This document shows, piece after piece, positions 42,597-51,803 of a DNA stretch of 64,000 nucleotides. A model generated the notes under the pieces. It did no database searches. It saw only the letters and a program-made list of their open reading frames with translations, and was not told where the DNA came from. The translations under genes were made by a program, and so were the position numbers. This DNA is from G965261055 sp965261055 [NCBI: Fibrobacteria bacterium] (GTDB taxonomy: Bacteria > Fibrobacterota > Fibrobacteria > UBA11236): contig OZ253440.1 of NCBI GenBank assembly GCA_965261055.1, forward strand, positions 1,426,001 through 1,490,000, read 5' to 3'. Position 1 is the first letter of the stretch. Each line of letters opens with the position of its first letter.

Positions 42597-43664
42597 TTAG
42601 AAACCTTTTGTAATTTGGGTGATAGAGTCGTTTTTAAATCGATGGATATGTGTTGTTTTATAATTCTCTTTGGAGAATGGAATGCCCTTAGTTAGGTCTT
42701 TTTTCCAAGATAGCCCTTGGTTTAGAGTTTTGTTAGAAGTTAAAATATAGAAGATATTCCAATAGCTTGTTTTTAGCCATTGTTGTAATACCCATGATCC
42801 ACCTTCTATTAAAACACTGTGTAAAGGTAGTTTATTGATTGTATCAAAAAGGCAGTTTATGGAAGGAACTTTTAAGAGAACATGTTTAACATGTTTAGGT
42901 AGATTTAAATTTTGAGGCGATAGAATGATGGTTTCTCGTTTGGAGGATTTCTTGAATATTTGATAGGTTGATGGGAATTCTGTTTGTGCATAGCTCCAAA
43001 TAAGAACCGTTGTTTTGGAATGGGGTACATCTTTGATGTAGTAAGGTTTTAAAGATGGATTATCAATGCGGAGTGAATTAGCTCCAATTAAGATTGAATC
43101 AACTCTGTTTCTAAGTTTGTGAGTCCACTGTTGACACTCTATACCTGTTATTTTTGTTTGAATTTGTGAAAGTGTATTGATGAAGCCATCTTTAGATTGG
43201 GCTATCTTTAGAATAATTAAAGGAACTCCTGTTTTTATAAAATGAAAATAATCTTGATAAAATTCTTGAATTTCTTTTTCCATTACTCCAATAATAATGC
43301 TAATATTGGCCTTTTTTAATTTTTTAATGCCTTGTCCAGAAACTTTTTTAAAAGAGTCTTGAGTCGCAATAAAGACAGTTTTAATTTGATTTTGAATAAT
43401 AAAATCTGAGCAAGGAGGAGTTTTCCCGTAATGAGAGCAAGGTTCTAAAGTAACATACATTGTACTATTTTTAACTGGAGCAGTACTGGATTTAATGGCT
43501 ATAACTTCGGCATGAGAGTTTCCATACTTTTGTGTATATCCTTCTCCGATGACAGATTTGTTTTGAACAATGATACACCCGACAGCAGGATTTGGGTAGG
43601 TGTTGCCTTTAGCTAAGTAGGCTTGTTTTAAAGCTAGCGTCATAAATTTATGATGTTCATCCAT
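42597..43664 (-). CDS. ribD: Bifunctional riboflavin deaminase/reductase RibD
   Basis: Carries out the deamination and side-chain reduction steps that follow GTP cyclohydrolase II. The N-terminal deaminase domain has the zinc motif HAEVIAIKS (His-Ala-Glu) and PCSHYGKTPPCSDFI near residues 50-85. The C-terminal reductase domain contains LKIAQSKDGFI, ILIGANSLRIDNPSL and LIEGGSWVLQQW. The 355-residue length is usual. Only 61 nt separate it from the divergent nadE, too little for an FMN riboswitch, so none regulates it here. Confidence 0.96.
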   Translation of the reverse strand: MDEHHKFMTLALKQAYLAKGNTYPNPAVGCIIVQNKSVIGEGYTQKYGNSHAEVIAIKSSTAPVKNSTMYVTLEPCSHYGKTPPCSDFIIQNQIKTVFIATQDSFKKVSGQGIKKLKKANISIIIGVMEKEIQEFYQDYFHFIKTGVPLIILKIAQSKDGFINTLSQIQTKITGIECQQWTHKLRNRVDSILIGANSLRIDNPSLKPYYIKDVPHSKTTVLIWSYAQTEFPSTYQIFKKSSKRETIILSPQNLNLPKHVKHVLLKVPSINCLFDTINKLPLHSVLIEGGSWVLQQWLKTSYWNIFYILTSNKTLNQGLSWKKDLTKGIPFSKENYKTTHIHRFKNDSITQITKGF

Positions 43665-43725
43665 AAATTCAAATGTAAAATATTTTTAATGCAGAACGGA
43701 ATAAGCTTTTTCTAATTTTCTAAAC

Positions 43726-45612
43726 ATGTTTAAAGTAGGTTTAGCTCAAATAGAGGTTTGTCTTGGACAAGTATATCAGAATGCTCAGAACATTTTAGAG
43801 TATATACAAACATATAAAAACGAAGTTGACTTATTTGTTTTCCCAGAACTTTGTTTAACAGGTTATTTATTAGGTGACCTATGGGAGTTTAAAGACTTTC
43901 TTAATGAAGCAGAATATTGGAATCAAAAAATAATAGAGGCGTCAGTTGGTACTAGTGTAATTTTCGGTAATGTTCAAGTGGATTGGAAGAAGAAAGGAGA
44001 AGATGGTCGGCCACGGAAATACAACGCAGCTATTTTGGCTCAAAATGGAAAAGCTTTAAGGCATCCTCGAACGGGTTTAAATTATCAAATTAAAACTTTG
44101 CAACCTAACTACCGTGAATTTGATGACGAACGGCATTTTTATTCTTTGCAAAAATGGTGCCAAGAGTCGTCATTTCAATTGGAAGAGGCTTTATCTCCTT
44201 TTCAAGTATTACTTAATGGTCAAAAAATTTCTTTGGCACTGACTCTTTGTGAGGATGGTTGGGACGATTATTACTCAAATAAGCCTTTTTCAATGCTTAA
44301 AAAAAAATCTGCACAAATTATTGTTAATTTAAGTTGTTCTCCGTTTACTATTAATAAATCTCAAAAAAGAGATGAAGTTTTTGGACAGCAAGTCGCAGAA
44401 TTAAACACAACCATCATTTATAGTAATTGTGTCGGAATTCAAAATAACGGTAAAAATATCTTTACTTTTGAAGGTGGGTCTGGAATTTATTTCTCCAATG
44501 GAACGAAATATAATGCTTTGGAGCATTACCAAGAAGGCTTTTCTGTTGTTGATTGCGATTCAAATTCAAAAAAAAATGTTGCCTTAAAAACTTTAAAATC
44601 AATATCAAAGATACAACAAATTGTTCAGGCCCTGAGTTATGGATCGACTTGTTTTCTTAAACAATTGAAACTAGATAAAGTTGTTATTGGAGTTTCTGGA
44701 GGCATTGATAGTGCTGTTTGTGCTGCTCTTTATCGCCAAATTTTGCCCCCAGAAAATATTTTATTGGTTTCTATGCCAGGTCCTTATACAAGTCATCTTA
44801 CACGCTCTTTAGCAAAAAAATTGGCAGATAATCTACAGTGTTATTTTACAGAAATTACAATTGATGAATGTTTTTCATTAACACAAAAACAATTGCAAAA
44901 TTTAAAAATTAGCTCAGTAAACGGTATGCTTGAAAAGGAATTAAATTTATCTTCCTTTCATTTAGAAAATGTACAAGCAAGAGATCGTTCTAGTCGTATT
45001 TTATCGGCTTTGTCTTCTTCTTTTGGAGGAGTTTTTACTTGTAATTCAAATAAGGTAGAAATGACTGTTGGTTATTCTACTTTATATGGAGATTTAGGTG
45101 GTTTCTTAGCTTTAATTGGAGATTTATGGAAAGGGGAAATTTATGCTGTTGCTCAATATTTAAATAAAGAAGTATATCATTCCGAGGTTATTCCAGATGG
45201 GACTTTAACGATTGTTCCTAGTGCAGAATTAAATGCTCAGCAAGATGTTGAAAAGGGACAAGGTGATCCTCTAATTTATGAATATCATGATGCTCTATTT
45301 AAGAGTTGGGTGCAAGGGCGTGATCGATTAACGCCTACTGATATTTTATTGTGTTACAAGAAAAATGTTTTACAAGAAAGATTAAAATGTTCCAAAGATC
45401 CTATGATTATATTTTCAAGCCCTTTGGAATTTATTCAAGATTTAGAAAAATGGTGGAACCAATATCAAGGAATGGGTGTCGCCAAAAGAATACAATCACC
45501 ACCCTTGCTTTCGTTAAGCTCACGTAGTTTTGGTTACGATCACCGAGAGAGTATTATAAAATCGTTTTATTCAACACAATATCAAAACATTAAAAAAGAA
45601 CTTTTAGGCTAG
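43726..45612 (+). CDS. nadE: Glutamine-dependent NAD+ synthetase
   Basis: Amidates nicotinic acid adenine dinucleotide to NAD+. The 628-residue protein has two domains. An N-terminal nitrilase-type glutaminase carries Glu41 in FPELCLTGY, Lys123 in IKTLQPNYREFDDERHF and Cys175 in LTLCEDGWDD. The C-terminal synthetase has a P-loop VIGVSGGIDSAVCAALY near residue 325. All catalytic residues are present, so the protein can use glutamine directly. The xer recombinase gene follows after 6 nt and glmS after that. Confidence 0.96.
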   Translation: MFKVGLAQIEVCLGQVYQNAQNILEYIQTYKNEVDLFVFPELCLTGYLLGDLWEFKDFLNEAEYWNQKIIEASVGTSVIFGNVQVDWKKKGEDGRPRKYNAAILAQNGKALRHPRTGLNYQIKTLQPNYREFDDERHFYSLQKWCQESSFQLEEALSPFQVLLNGQKISLALTLCEDGWDDYYSNKPFSMLKKKSAQIIVNLSCSPFTINKSQKRDEVFGQQVAELNTTIIYSNCVGIQNNGKNIFTFEGGSGIYFSNGTKYNALEHYQEGFSVVDCDSNSKKNVALKTLKSISKIQQIVQALSYGSTCFLKQLKLDKVVIGVSGGIDSAVCAALYRQILPPENILLVSMPGPYTSHLTRSLAKKLADNLQCYFTEITIDECFSLTQKQLQNLKISSVNGMLEKELNLSSFHLENVQARDRSSRILSALSSSFGGVFTCNSNKVEMTVGYSTLYGDLGGFLALIGDLWKGEIYAVAQYLNKEVYHSEVIPDGTLTIVPSAELNAQQDVEKGQGDPLIYEYHDALFKSWVQGRDRLTPTDILLCYKKNVLQERLKCSKDPMIIFSSPLEFIQDLEKWWNQYQGMGVAKRIQSPPLLSLSSRSFGYDHRESIIKSFYSTQYQNIKKELLG

Positions 45613-45618
45613 CTTTAA

Positions 45619-46527
45619 ATGAATACAGGCTTAAAAATGACTTTATTAGAAGTTACTGAACATTTTTTAAAAGATGTTGTTTTTTGTTCTAGATATTCTA
45701 TTAATACGCAACAGGCTTATAAACGAGACATAGAGAAGTTTGTTTCTTTTATGGGTACAACTGTAGCAGTTTTTAAATTCTCGGATCCTGAATTTACTAG
45801 TCAGAATTTAAATGATTTTTTAACTTTCTTGATTCAAGGAACATCTGCATCATCACAATCCAGATTGATAACAACTTTAAAGCGATTTGGATCTTTTCTT
45901 CTTTTACACGATTATATTAAAAAAAATTACTTCCAATTTTTAGTTTTACCTAAAATTCCTAAAAAGTTATCAACAATAGCTAGTGCCAAGGTGCTCAGAG
46001 AATCTTTGAATCAAAATGTAACCAGCTTTATAGACTTAAGAACGAAAGTTTGTATAGAGCTTTTGTATGGATCTGGTCTTCGTATAGGAGAATTAGTTCT
46101 CTTGAAGTGGAGTCATTTTAAACAAGATCAAATCACGGTTCTTGGGAAAGGAAACAAAATAAGGGTAGTGCCTATTTCAAAAGCAAGTTTAGCTATCTTA
46201 GAAGAATATCGTCTTTTATGGATGGAAAGATTTCAAAATGAGAAATCTCAAGATAGAGTATTTATTACCCAAATAGGGTTTACTATTGGAAAACGTACTT
46301 TGCAAAAACAGATTCAAAAATGGCTTTTGGAAGCAGGGCATTTAGGGCAGGCATCCGCTCATGTTTTAAGGCATTCTTTTGCAACACATTTATTAGACGA
46401 AGGAGCGGATTTATTAGCTATAAAAGAAATGTTAGGGCATTCCTCACTATCTACAACTCAAAAATACACACAAGTTTCTATACAGAACATGAAAGAAGCA
46501 ATTTGTCTAAAGCATCCTAGAGGATAA
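45619..46527 (+). CDS. Tyrosine recombinase of the XerC/XerD type
   Basis: Site-specific recombinase, probably the chromosome dimer-resolution enzyme. The 302-residue protein has an N-terminal SAM-like core-binding domain (NTQQAYKRDIEKFVSFM) and a catalytic domain with Arg in LLYGSGLRIGELVLLKW, the beta-hairpin Lys in VLGKGNKIRVVPIS, H-x-x-R in SAHVLRHSFATHLLDEGADL (key His and Arg), LGHSSLSTTQ and the nucleophile in KYTQVS. Its place between nadE and glmS and the absence of mobile genes around it argue for a housekeeping Xer rather than an integrase. XerC and XerD cannot be told apart here. Confidence 0.93.
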   Translation: MNTGLKMTLLEVTEHFLKDVVFCSRYSINTQQAYKRDIEKFVSFMGTTVAVFKFSDPEFTSQNLNDFLTFLIQGTSASSQSRLITTLKRFGSFLLLHDYIKKNYFQFLVLPKIPKKLSTIASAKVLRESLNQNVTSFIDLRTKVCIELLYGSGLRIGELVLLKWSHFKQDQITVLGKGNKIRVVPISKASLAILEEYRLLWMERFQNEKSQDRVFITQIGFTIGKRTLQKQIQKWLLEAGHLGQASAHVLRHSFATHLLDEGADLLAIKEMLGHSSLSTTQKYTQVSIQNMKEAICLKHPRG

Positions 46528-46556
46528 ATTTTATATTTCATAAAAAAAGGTGTTTT

Positions 46557-48365
46557 ATGTGTGGTATTGTGGGTTATAGTGGTTCTAAAAATGCAATTCG
46601 AATTGTTTTAGACGGTTTAGCTTATTTAGAGTACCGAGGATATGATTCGTCAGGGGTTTCGTATCTTAACGGTGACGGTATTCAAACTAAAAAAGAAAAA
46701 GGTCGTTTAAATATTTTAGAAGATAAAATCAATTTTGATCAAGAGCAAGCTAGATTAGCAATTGGTCATACGCGTTGGGCAACGCATGGAGTCGTAAACA
46801 CATTCAATGCTCATCCTCATGTAACAGAGGATATTGCTATTGTACATAATGGGATTGTTGAAAATGCTCAAGAATTAAAAATAGATCTCATAGAAAAGGG
46901 AGAGACCTTTAAAAGTCAAACTGATTCTGAAGTCTTTTTAAAATTAATAGAATCTTATTTAAAAAATAAAAAAGAAATATCTAAAGCAATTTGTTTGGCC
47001 TTTCAAAAAGTAAAAGGAAACTCTGCTTTTGTTGTTCTCTCTAAGAATGATCAAAAATTATACGGAATCAAAAGAAACGCACCTTTAGTGTGTGGGATAA
47101 ATCAACAAGACTCAAGTCTTTTTATTTCTTCCGATCCTTATTCTTTGGTTGGTTTAGTGGATACTTTATTTTTTCCTGAAGATTCTATACTTTGTTTTGG
47201 AAATTATCAAACAAAGACTGGTTATTCTTTCCAAGAATTAGATGGAACTCCTTCCAAACGATATACCGTACAAGAAAATCAATTAAAAGCTCAAAAGCAA
47301 GACAAAGGTCGCTTTAAACACTTTATGTTGAAAGAGATTTTTGAACAGCCTAGTTTAATAAAAAATCTATATCAAGTATATTCTTCTAGTCAAGAGCAAG
47401 AAAAAATACAAAATCTGTTAAAACAATCCATAGATTATATCACAATAGTAGCTTGCGGAACGGCTTATTACGCTGGACTTATTATTCAAAATTATTTAAA
47501 AAAATATACATCAATTAAAGTGAGTGTAAACTATGCTTCTGAATTTCGTTACACGCATTATAAGCCGTCTAAATCTGAAATTGGTTTACTGATTAGTCAG
47601 TCTGGTGAAACAGCAGATACTTTAGCTTGTCGTGATTTATTTGAACAACATCAAGTGTTGCATTATGCTATTTTAAATGTTGAAGGATCTACCTTATCTC
47701 GTTATAGCGATGGTTGTCTCTTTATTCATGGTGGTTTTGAAATAGGTGTTGCTAGTACAAAGGCATTCACTCTACAAGTTTTAACAGGGTTAATCATGAC
47801 TTCTGTCTTAGAACAGGGAAAAGTCAAACCAGAACTAGAACAAGAATTTTCTATTCTCGCTTCAAAAATAAATGAGTTGCTTCAGAATCATTCTCATATT
47901 CAAAAGGTAGCACAAGAAATAGTGAATTATCGCGGTTTCATTTTTACAGGTCGTCAATCTCATTACCCAATAGCATTAGAGGGTGCTTTGAAAATGAAAG
48001 AGATAACATACATTCAATCACAGGGCTATGCTGCTGGAGAATTGAAGCATGGACCTATCTCTTTGATTGATCAAGAAATGGTTAATGTCGCTCTTTTAAC
48101 ACCAGATTTATTTGATAAAACTTTATCTAATTTACAGGAAGTCCATGCTAGAGGTGGAAAGATTGTGGTAATTGGGCAAGTGAATAATGCAGAAGTTTCA
48201 GAGATAGCTGATTTTTGTATTCACTTGAATTATGAAGGTTTAGACGATACCGCACCTTTATTAAGTAATGTCGTTTTACAGTTGTTAAGTTATTATGTTG
48301 GTAGGCAAAAAGGAACGGATATTGATAAGCCCCGTAATTTAGCTAAAAGTGTGACTGTCGAGTAA
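46557..48365 (+). CDS. glmS: Glutamine--fructose-6-phosphate aminotransferase
   Basis: Makes glucosamine-6-phosphate for peptidoglycan and LPS. The 602-residue protein opens with the mature-type catalytic Cys2 (MCGIVGYSGSKNA) and shows GYDSSGVSYL, RWATHGVVN and HNGIVENA in the glutaminase domain. Two sugar isomerase domains follow (VACGTAYYAG and LISQSGETADTLAC, then IFTGRQSHYPIALEGALKMK) and the C-terminal DKPRNLAKSVTVE. It lies 29 nt after the xer gene. No ribozyme-type leader (glmS riboswitch) fits in that gap. Confidence 0.97.
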   Translation: MCGIVGYSGSKNAIRIVLDGLAYLEYRGYDSSGVSYLNGDGIQTKKEKGRLNILEDKINFDQEQARLAIGHTRWATHGVVNTFNAHPHVTEDIAIVHNGIVENAQELKIDLIEKGETFKSQTDSEVFLKLIESYLKNKKEISKAICLAFQKVKGNSAFVVLSKNDQKLYGIKRNAPLVCGINQQDSSLFISSDPYSLVGLVDTLFFPEDSILCFGNYQTKTGYSFQELDGTPSKRYTVQENQLKAQKQDKGRFKHFMLKEIFEQPSLIKNLYQVYSSSQEQEKIQNLLKQSIDYITIVACGTAYYAGLIIQNYLKKYTSIKVSVNYASEFRYTHYKPSKSEIGLLISQSGETADTLACRDLFEQHQVLHYAILNVEGSTLSRYSDGCLFIHGGFEIGVASTKAFTLQVLTGLIMTSVLEQGKVKPELEQEFSILASKINELLQNHSHIQKVAQEIVNYRGFIFTGRQSHYPIALEGALKMKEITYIQSQGYAAGELKHGPISLIDQEMVNVALLTPDLFDKTLSNLQEVHARGGKIVVIGQVNNAEVSEIADFCIHLNYEGLDDTAPLLSNVVLQLLSYYVGRQKGTDIDKPRNLAKSVTVE

Positions 48366-48429
48366 TTGAAAAATAAATCATTTAATTATTTTTATTTTCA
48401 AATCACTCACTTTAAAGGTTAAGTTCGAA

Positions 48430-49290
48430 ACTTAATTATACTCTTTATAAGCTTTTAACTATATGTGTTTGTAGTTTTGGAATAAGTGTCTCAATTAATT
48501 CTTTATCTTTTTTTAGATAAAAGAAGTTTTGAGAGGAGTGCTTGTTGTTTTTCATCTTCATATAAGGCTTCCAATTAATTTTTGACATAGATCATCATCC
48601 CTCCGTATAAATTTTGTGCATTAGACTTAATCATGATAAAGTGTTTCTAATTGATGATATAGCTTTATTTTTTATTATAATTTTCATTTTAAAATTATAT
48701 AAATTTGGAAATTTCTTTAACTCTTTAAATTGCGTTTTATTTTGTTTAATGTGTGAACTGATCCAACTAGATTGTCTAATAATTCTTTTATTTTTTGAAA
48801 AAATAGATTGAAAGAAATGGGGCTCTTTAAGAAGCGTTATATCTGAATATTCCCAAAATTGGTTTTTTTGTTTTTGGATACTCATTATACAATATATATC
48901 TATTTTTTGGGTTTAATATGTAGACTACTAGGCAATCATTTCTTCTGTTTTCATCTTTTACAAAAAACCATAAAGCAGTTAAAGGGTTTTGTAAGATCTA
49001 ATAATCTTGTTAATAAACCGTAATGTTGGACTAGTACAGTAGATGATAAACTACTGTTATAAAGTTTTTGATGATAATAACTAAATTCTTGATAGATTCG
49101 ATTTTCTCTCTTATCTAATTTATTGATCAAATTAACTCTTGCTATTTTAGGTATTAACTTCCAGTCTTTTGATTGACCTTTAAATAAAAAATTTCCTTTA
49201 GTGAAATCATATTTGTTTAAATAAAGAAATATATTCTGCAATATTTATGGAGACTTTTATATATCTATAGAATGGACTTATAAATATGAA
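48430..49290 (-). pseudogene. Decayed FRG-domain gene
   Basis: The minus strand encodes, over several frames, a protein with the FRG-domain motif: NFLFKGQSKDWKLIPKIAR (key F-x-G-Q-S and the following P), then YQEFSYYHQKLYN and VLVQHYGLLTRLLDLTKPFN, the equivalent of the family's Q-H-Y-G-L-P-T-R-L-L-D-W-T. After a frame change comes DCLVVYILNPKNRYI. A second change leads to KNKRIIRQSSWISSH and a C-terminal part running to about 48430. Two frame changes lie at A-rich homopolymers near 48958 and 48870, and the 3' end has more stops. FRG proteins are often accessory genes found near defence loci. Nothing else of a defence system remains here. Confidence 0.7.
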
Positions 49291-49332
49291 ATTCATTTAG
49301 TGACTTTCCTTTTTTATCTTTTTGAAATTCTT

Positions 49333-50395
49333 ATGAAATCAATGTTACTTACAATTATCTATCTTATTCTAACCGCATTTTTGATGACTTGTGGAGGTAC
49401 CTTTACTATTGTTGTTTCAGATACAGTTAATAGTTTGGATAGTGTAGGAGTAAGAGCATTTTTTAATGGTAAAATAGATTTAAGTAACTTATCTAATTTT
49501 GTTAATCAAACAAAAGCCTAGTTATATTACTAAAGATAATACGGGTGAGAATGTGGTTACAGATAAAGGTGCTACTCTTGGATGGGTATTATTTTACGAT
49601 AAAAATTTGTTCGTTAATAATACAGTATCTTATTCTAGTCGCGATTAGCAACAATTTGGATTTAGTGATACTAATGTAGCTAGCCTAGGTGTTGTTGGTC
49701 AAACAGGTAGACGCAGTATGTGTTTGATTAACTCTCGTTTTACAAAAGAAGTTAAGTTTTTTGGAATAAAGAGTTGCTATTTTAGAAGTCCAAACAATGA
49801 AGTCCATTTAAGATCACATTGAGGTGGGTTTTAGTGGGGCTAATGGTGACACTAACATAGATAGTCTATTAATGAGTAGTATTAGTTATTATGAGATTTT
49901 GTTTATGGTGGCACTGAAGTTACAGAGGATAAAGTTCAAAAAACAATTGCTCAATTTGTAAGGACTAGTCATTTGATAGTGATAGGGTAACGCTAATAAT
50001 GATGGAACGCTTTTAGCAATTTTACAGATGATGAAAATGCAAGAAAAACTTTGTTTTTAAGGTTCCTCTAGGTCGTATAATAGGATCAGGTTGTTGTTGT
50101 ACCGGTTGTCACAGATCGCCTGAATTTGATATTGACCCTCAAAGTCTTAATAATACTGTGCTTAAAAAATAGGTTCTACTACTGAATTAGAGGCAGGCAG
50201 GCATTAATTGTTCTCCTTCATTGTGTGATTTAGTGACCCCACAAGATTAATTAAACGATTCTTTGATACACGATGGTGGTTTTTTATTATTTAAATGAGC
50301 GATTGAACATTATGACTCAATTCCTGATAACATTCTACCTAATCAAAATGTAGATATGCGATTACTTCTTGATGGGAATCCACAAAAGTCATAAT
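49333..50395 (+). pseudogene. Decayed di-haem cytochrome c peroxidase (MauG/CcpA family) lipoprotein gene
   Basis: The first 63 codons are open and give a lipoprotein-like leader (LILTAFLMTCGGTF). After a frameshift near 49515 the reading continues ATLGWVLFYDKNLFVNNTVS then YSSRD-stop, where the family has a C-x-x-C-H haem site, followed by FGFSDTNVASLGVVGQTGRR. A second site survives as CCTGCH near 50090. Near 50235-50395 come LIHDGGFLLFK, AIEHYDSIPDNILPNQNVDM and RLLLDGNPQK, which match the C-terminal 'H-D-G-x-F... Y' end of the family. The first haem motif is mutated and at least five stops or frameshifts are present, so no enzyme can be made. Confidence 0.7.
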
Positions 50396-50475
50396 TAAGA
50401 TAAAATCAATGCAGATTAATGTATTCTTGGATTACATAATATGCTATCTTTGTATCCCTAACCTTTTTAAGCGTG

Positions 50476-51312
50476 ATGGATCAAATTATTCGTAGTACAG
50501 GTGAAGTTGCCGAACTTCGTTTTGTTTTAGTGGATGTCACTGAAACAGCTAATCATATTGGTTCATTGCACAAATTAGAAAGTGATTCATTACAAATATT
50601 AGCTCAATCTATTGCAGGTGGTATGATGATGACTTCTATGATGAAACATCCTGGTGTTTTACAATTTGATTTTTGTATTAAAAACCCTCTTTTGCATGTT
50701 CAAACAGATGTGACTCCAACAGGTTATGTTCGCTCCAGAGTTGTTGCTGATGTTGGTCAAAAGTTGAGTCAAAAATTACAAACAATGACTGTTATTAAGC
50801 GTAATGAAAAAGGAACTAAAGTACAAGAAAGTATTGTTCAAATGGCATCTTCAAATTTAGTTGATGTTTTAAATCAGTATCAATTAGAATCAGAGCAAAC
50901 GCGTTCTATTTTTCGTATTGAATGCGAATGGAGGAATGAACAAAAACGAGAGTTTAAGCATTTTGTAGGTATTTTGGTAGAAGCTTTTCCAAAAGCATCA
51001 GATGCTCTTTTTCAAGAAGCAAAACACGCGTTTCAGAAACTGCCTTTTTTTCAAAGTTCTGAAGATATTTTTAATTTAAAGGCTTTACTAGAAAAAGTTG
51101 CTAGTCCTCATTCTTTTCAGATTCATAAAGAAATGAATATCCAACATTTTTGTCCCTGTAGTAAAGAAAGGTTGTTAAATAGTTTGATGGCATTAAGTTC
51201 AAAAGAATTACAAGAGTTATTTAAGGATCAAAGTTGTTTGCAAACAGAATGTGATTTCTGTTGTGAAAGATATGAAGTTTATCCTCAAGAATTAGAAGTG
51301 GTTTCTTCTTAA
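50476..51312 (+). CDS. hslO: Redox-regulated chaperone Hsp33
   Basis: A chaperone switched on by oxidation of its zinc-bound cysteines. The 278-residue protein has an N-terminal domain with the segment LAQSIAGGMMMTSMM and a C-terminal zinc switch: C-x-C (FCPCSKE) followed by C-x-x-C (ECDFCCERY) after about 30 residues. The ATG at 50476 is used; a GTG immediately before it is in frame. It is followed by a cytochrome c'-like gene. The surviving oxidative-stress chaperone is next to the decayed peroxidase gene, which may be chance. Confidence 0.95.
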   Translation: MDQIIRSTGEVAELRFVLVDVTETANHIGSLHKLESDSLQILAQSIAGGMMMTSMMKHPGVLQFDFCIKNPLLHVQTDVTPTGYVRSRVVADVGQKLSQKLQTMTVIKRNEKGTKVQESIVQMASSNLVDVLNQYQLESEQTRSIFRIECEWRNEQKREFKHFVGILVEAFPKASDALFQEAKHAFQKLPFFQSSEDIFNLKALLEKVASPHSFQIHKEMNIQHFCPCSKERLLNSLMALSSKELQELFKDQSCLQTECDFCCERYEVYPQELEVVSS

Positions 51313-51346
51313 TTCTATAATTATAATTTAAAATTAAAGGAAGTAT

Positions 51347-51778
51347 ATGATATATTTTAAGTCAATAATTTTTCTCATTGTGTTGGGAGGAGGGTTAGTT
51401 TGTTGTGAATTTAAAAAAGATTTGATTAGTTGTATGGACTCGTTGCAAAATTTTTCTCATAAATTGTCTCTTTCGATTGATTTTAAAAACCAAGAATTAT
51501 CAAATTTTTATTTACATGAAATAGAAGAGGTGATAGAGGATTTAAATGAAATAGAGCATTACCATGAGATTCCAATTCAAAAATTGACAAAAGCTATTTT
51601 AGAGCCTTCTTTTAAAGAGTTAGAAAAAGTAGTTAAGGAAAATGATTGGAAACAAGCCTCAAAGAAAATGGATAAAATGATACAATCTTGTAATCAATGT
51701 CACCGTTCAGTTGGTTTTGATTATATTCAAATTGTTCGTACAACTCAAAATCCATTTATGCAATCTTTTACACCTTAG
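51347..51778 (+). CDS. Cytochrome c'-like haem lipoprotein
   Basis: A 143-residue secreted protein. The leader (FLIVLGGGLVCCEFKKD) suggests lipid attachment at a Cys near residue 20. The middle is helical and charged, and a haem-binding C-x-x-C-H (CNQCH) lies near residue 121, close to the C-terminus. That is the layout of cytochrome c'-type four-helix bundles. The end NPFMQSFTP resembles related short proteins. It may bind haem for electron transfer or gas binding; the role is unknown. AAAGGAAG precedes the ATG. Confidence 0.75.
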   Translation: MIYFKSIIFLIVLGGGLVCCEFKKDLISCMDSLQNFSHKLSLSIDFKNQELSNFYLHEIEEVIEDLNEIEHYHEIPIQKLTKAILEPSFKELEKVVKENDWKQASKKMDKMIQSCNQCHRSVGFDYIQIVRTTQNPFMQSFTP

Positions 51779-51803
51779 TATAAATTTTCATTTTTTTAGC
51801 ATA

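Noticed and set aside
43665-43725. FMN riboswitch upstream of ribD
   Set aside because: Only 61 nt separate ribD and nadE and no conserved riboswitch core can be seen.
45619-46527. Integrase of a mobile element
   Set aside because: It is flanked by nadE and glmS with short gaps, no attachment-site repeats or cargo are seen, and its length and motifs fit XerC/XerD.
48614-48811. Plus-strand open frame of 65 codons with hydrophobic segments
   Set aside because: It is antisense to the FRG-domain remnant; its hydrophobic look comes from the reverse complement of Lys/Asn-rich coding sequence.
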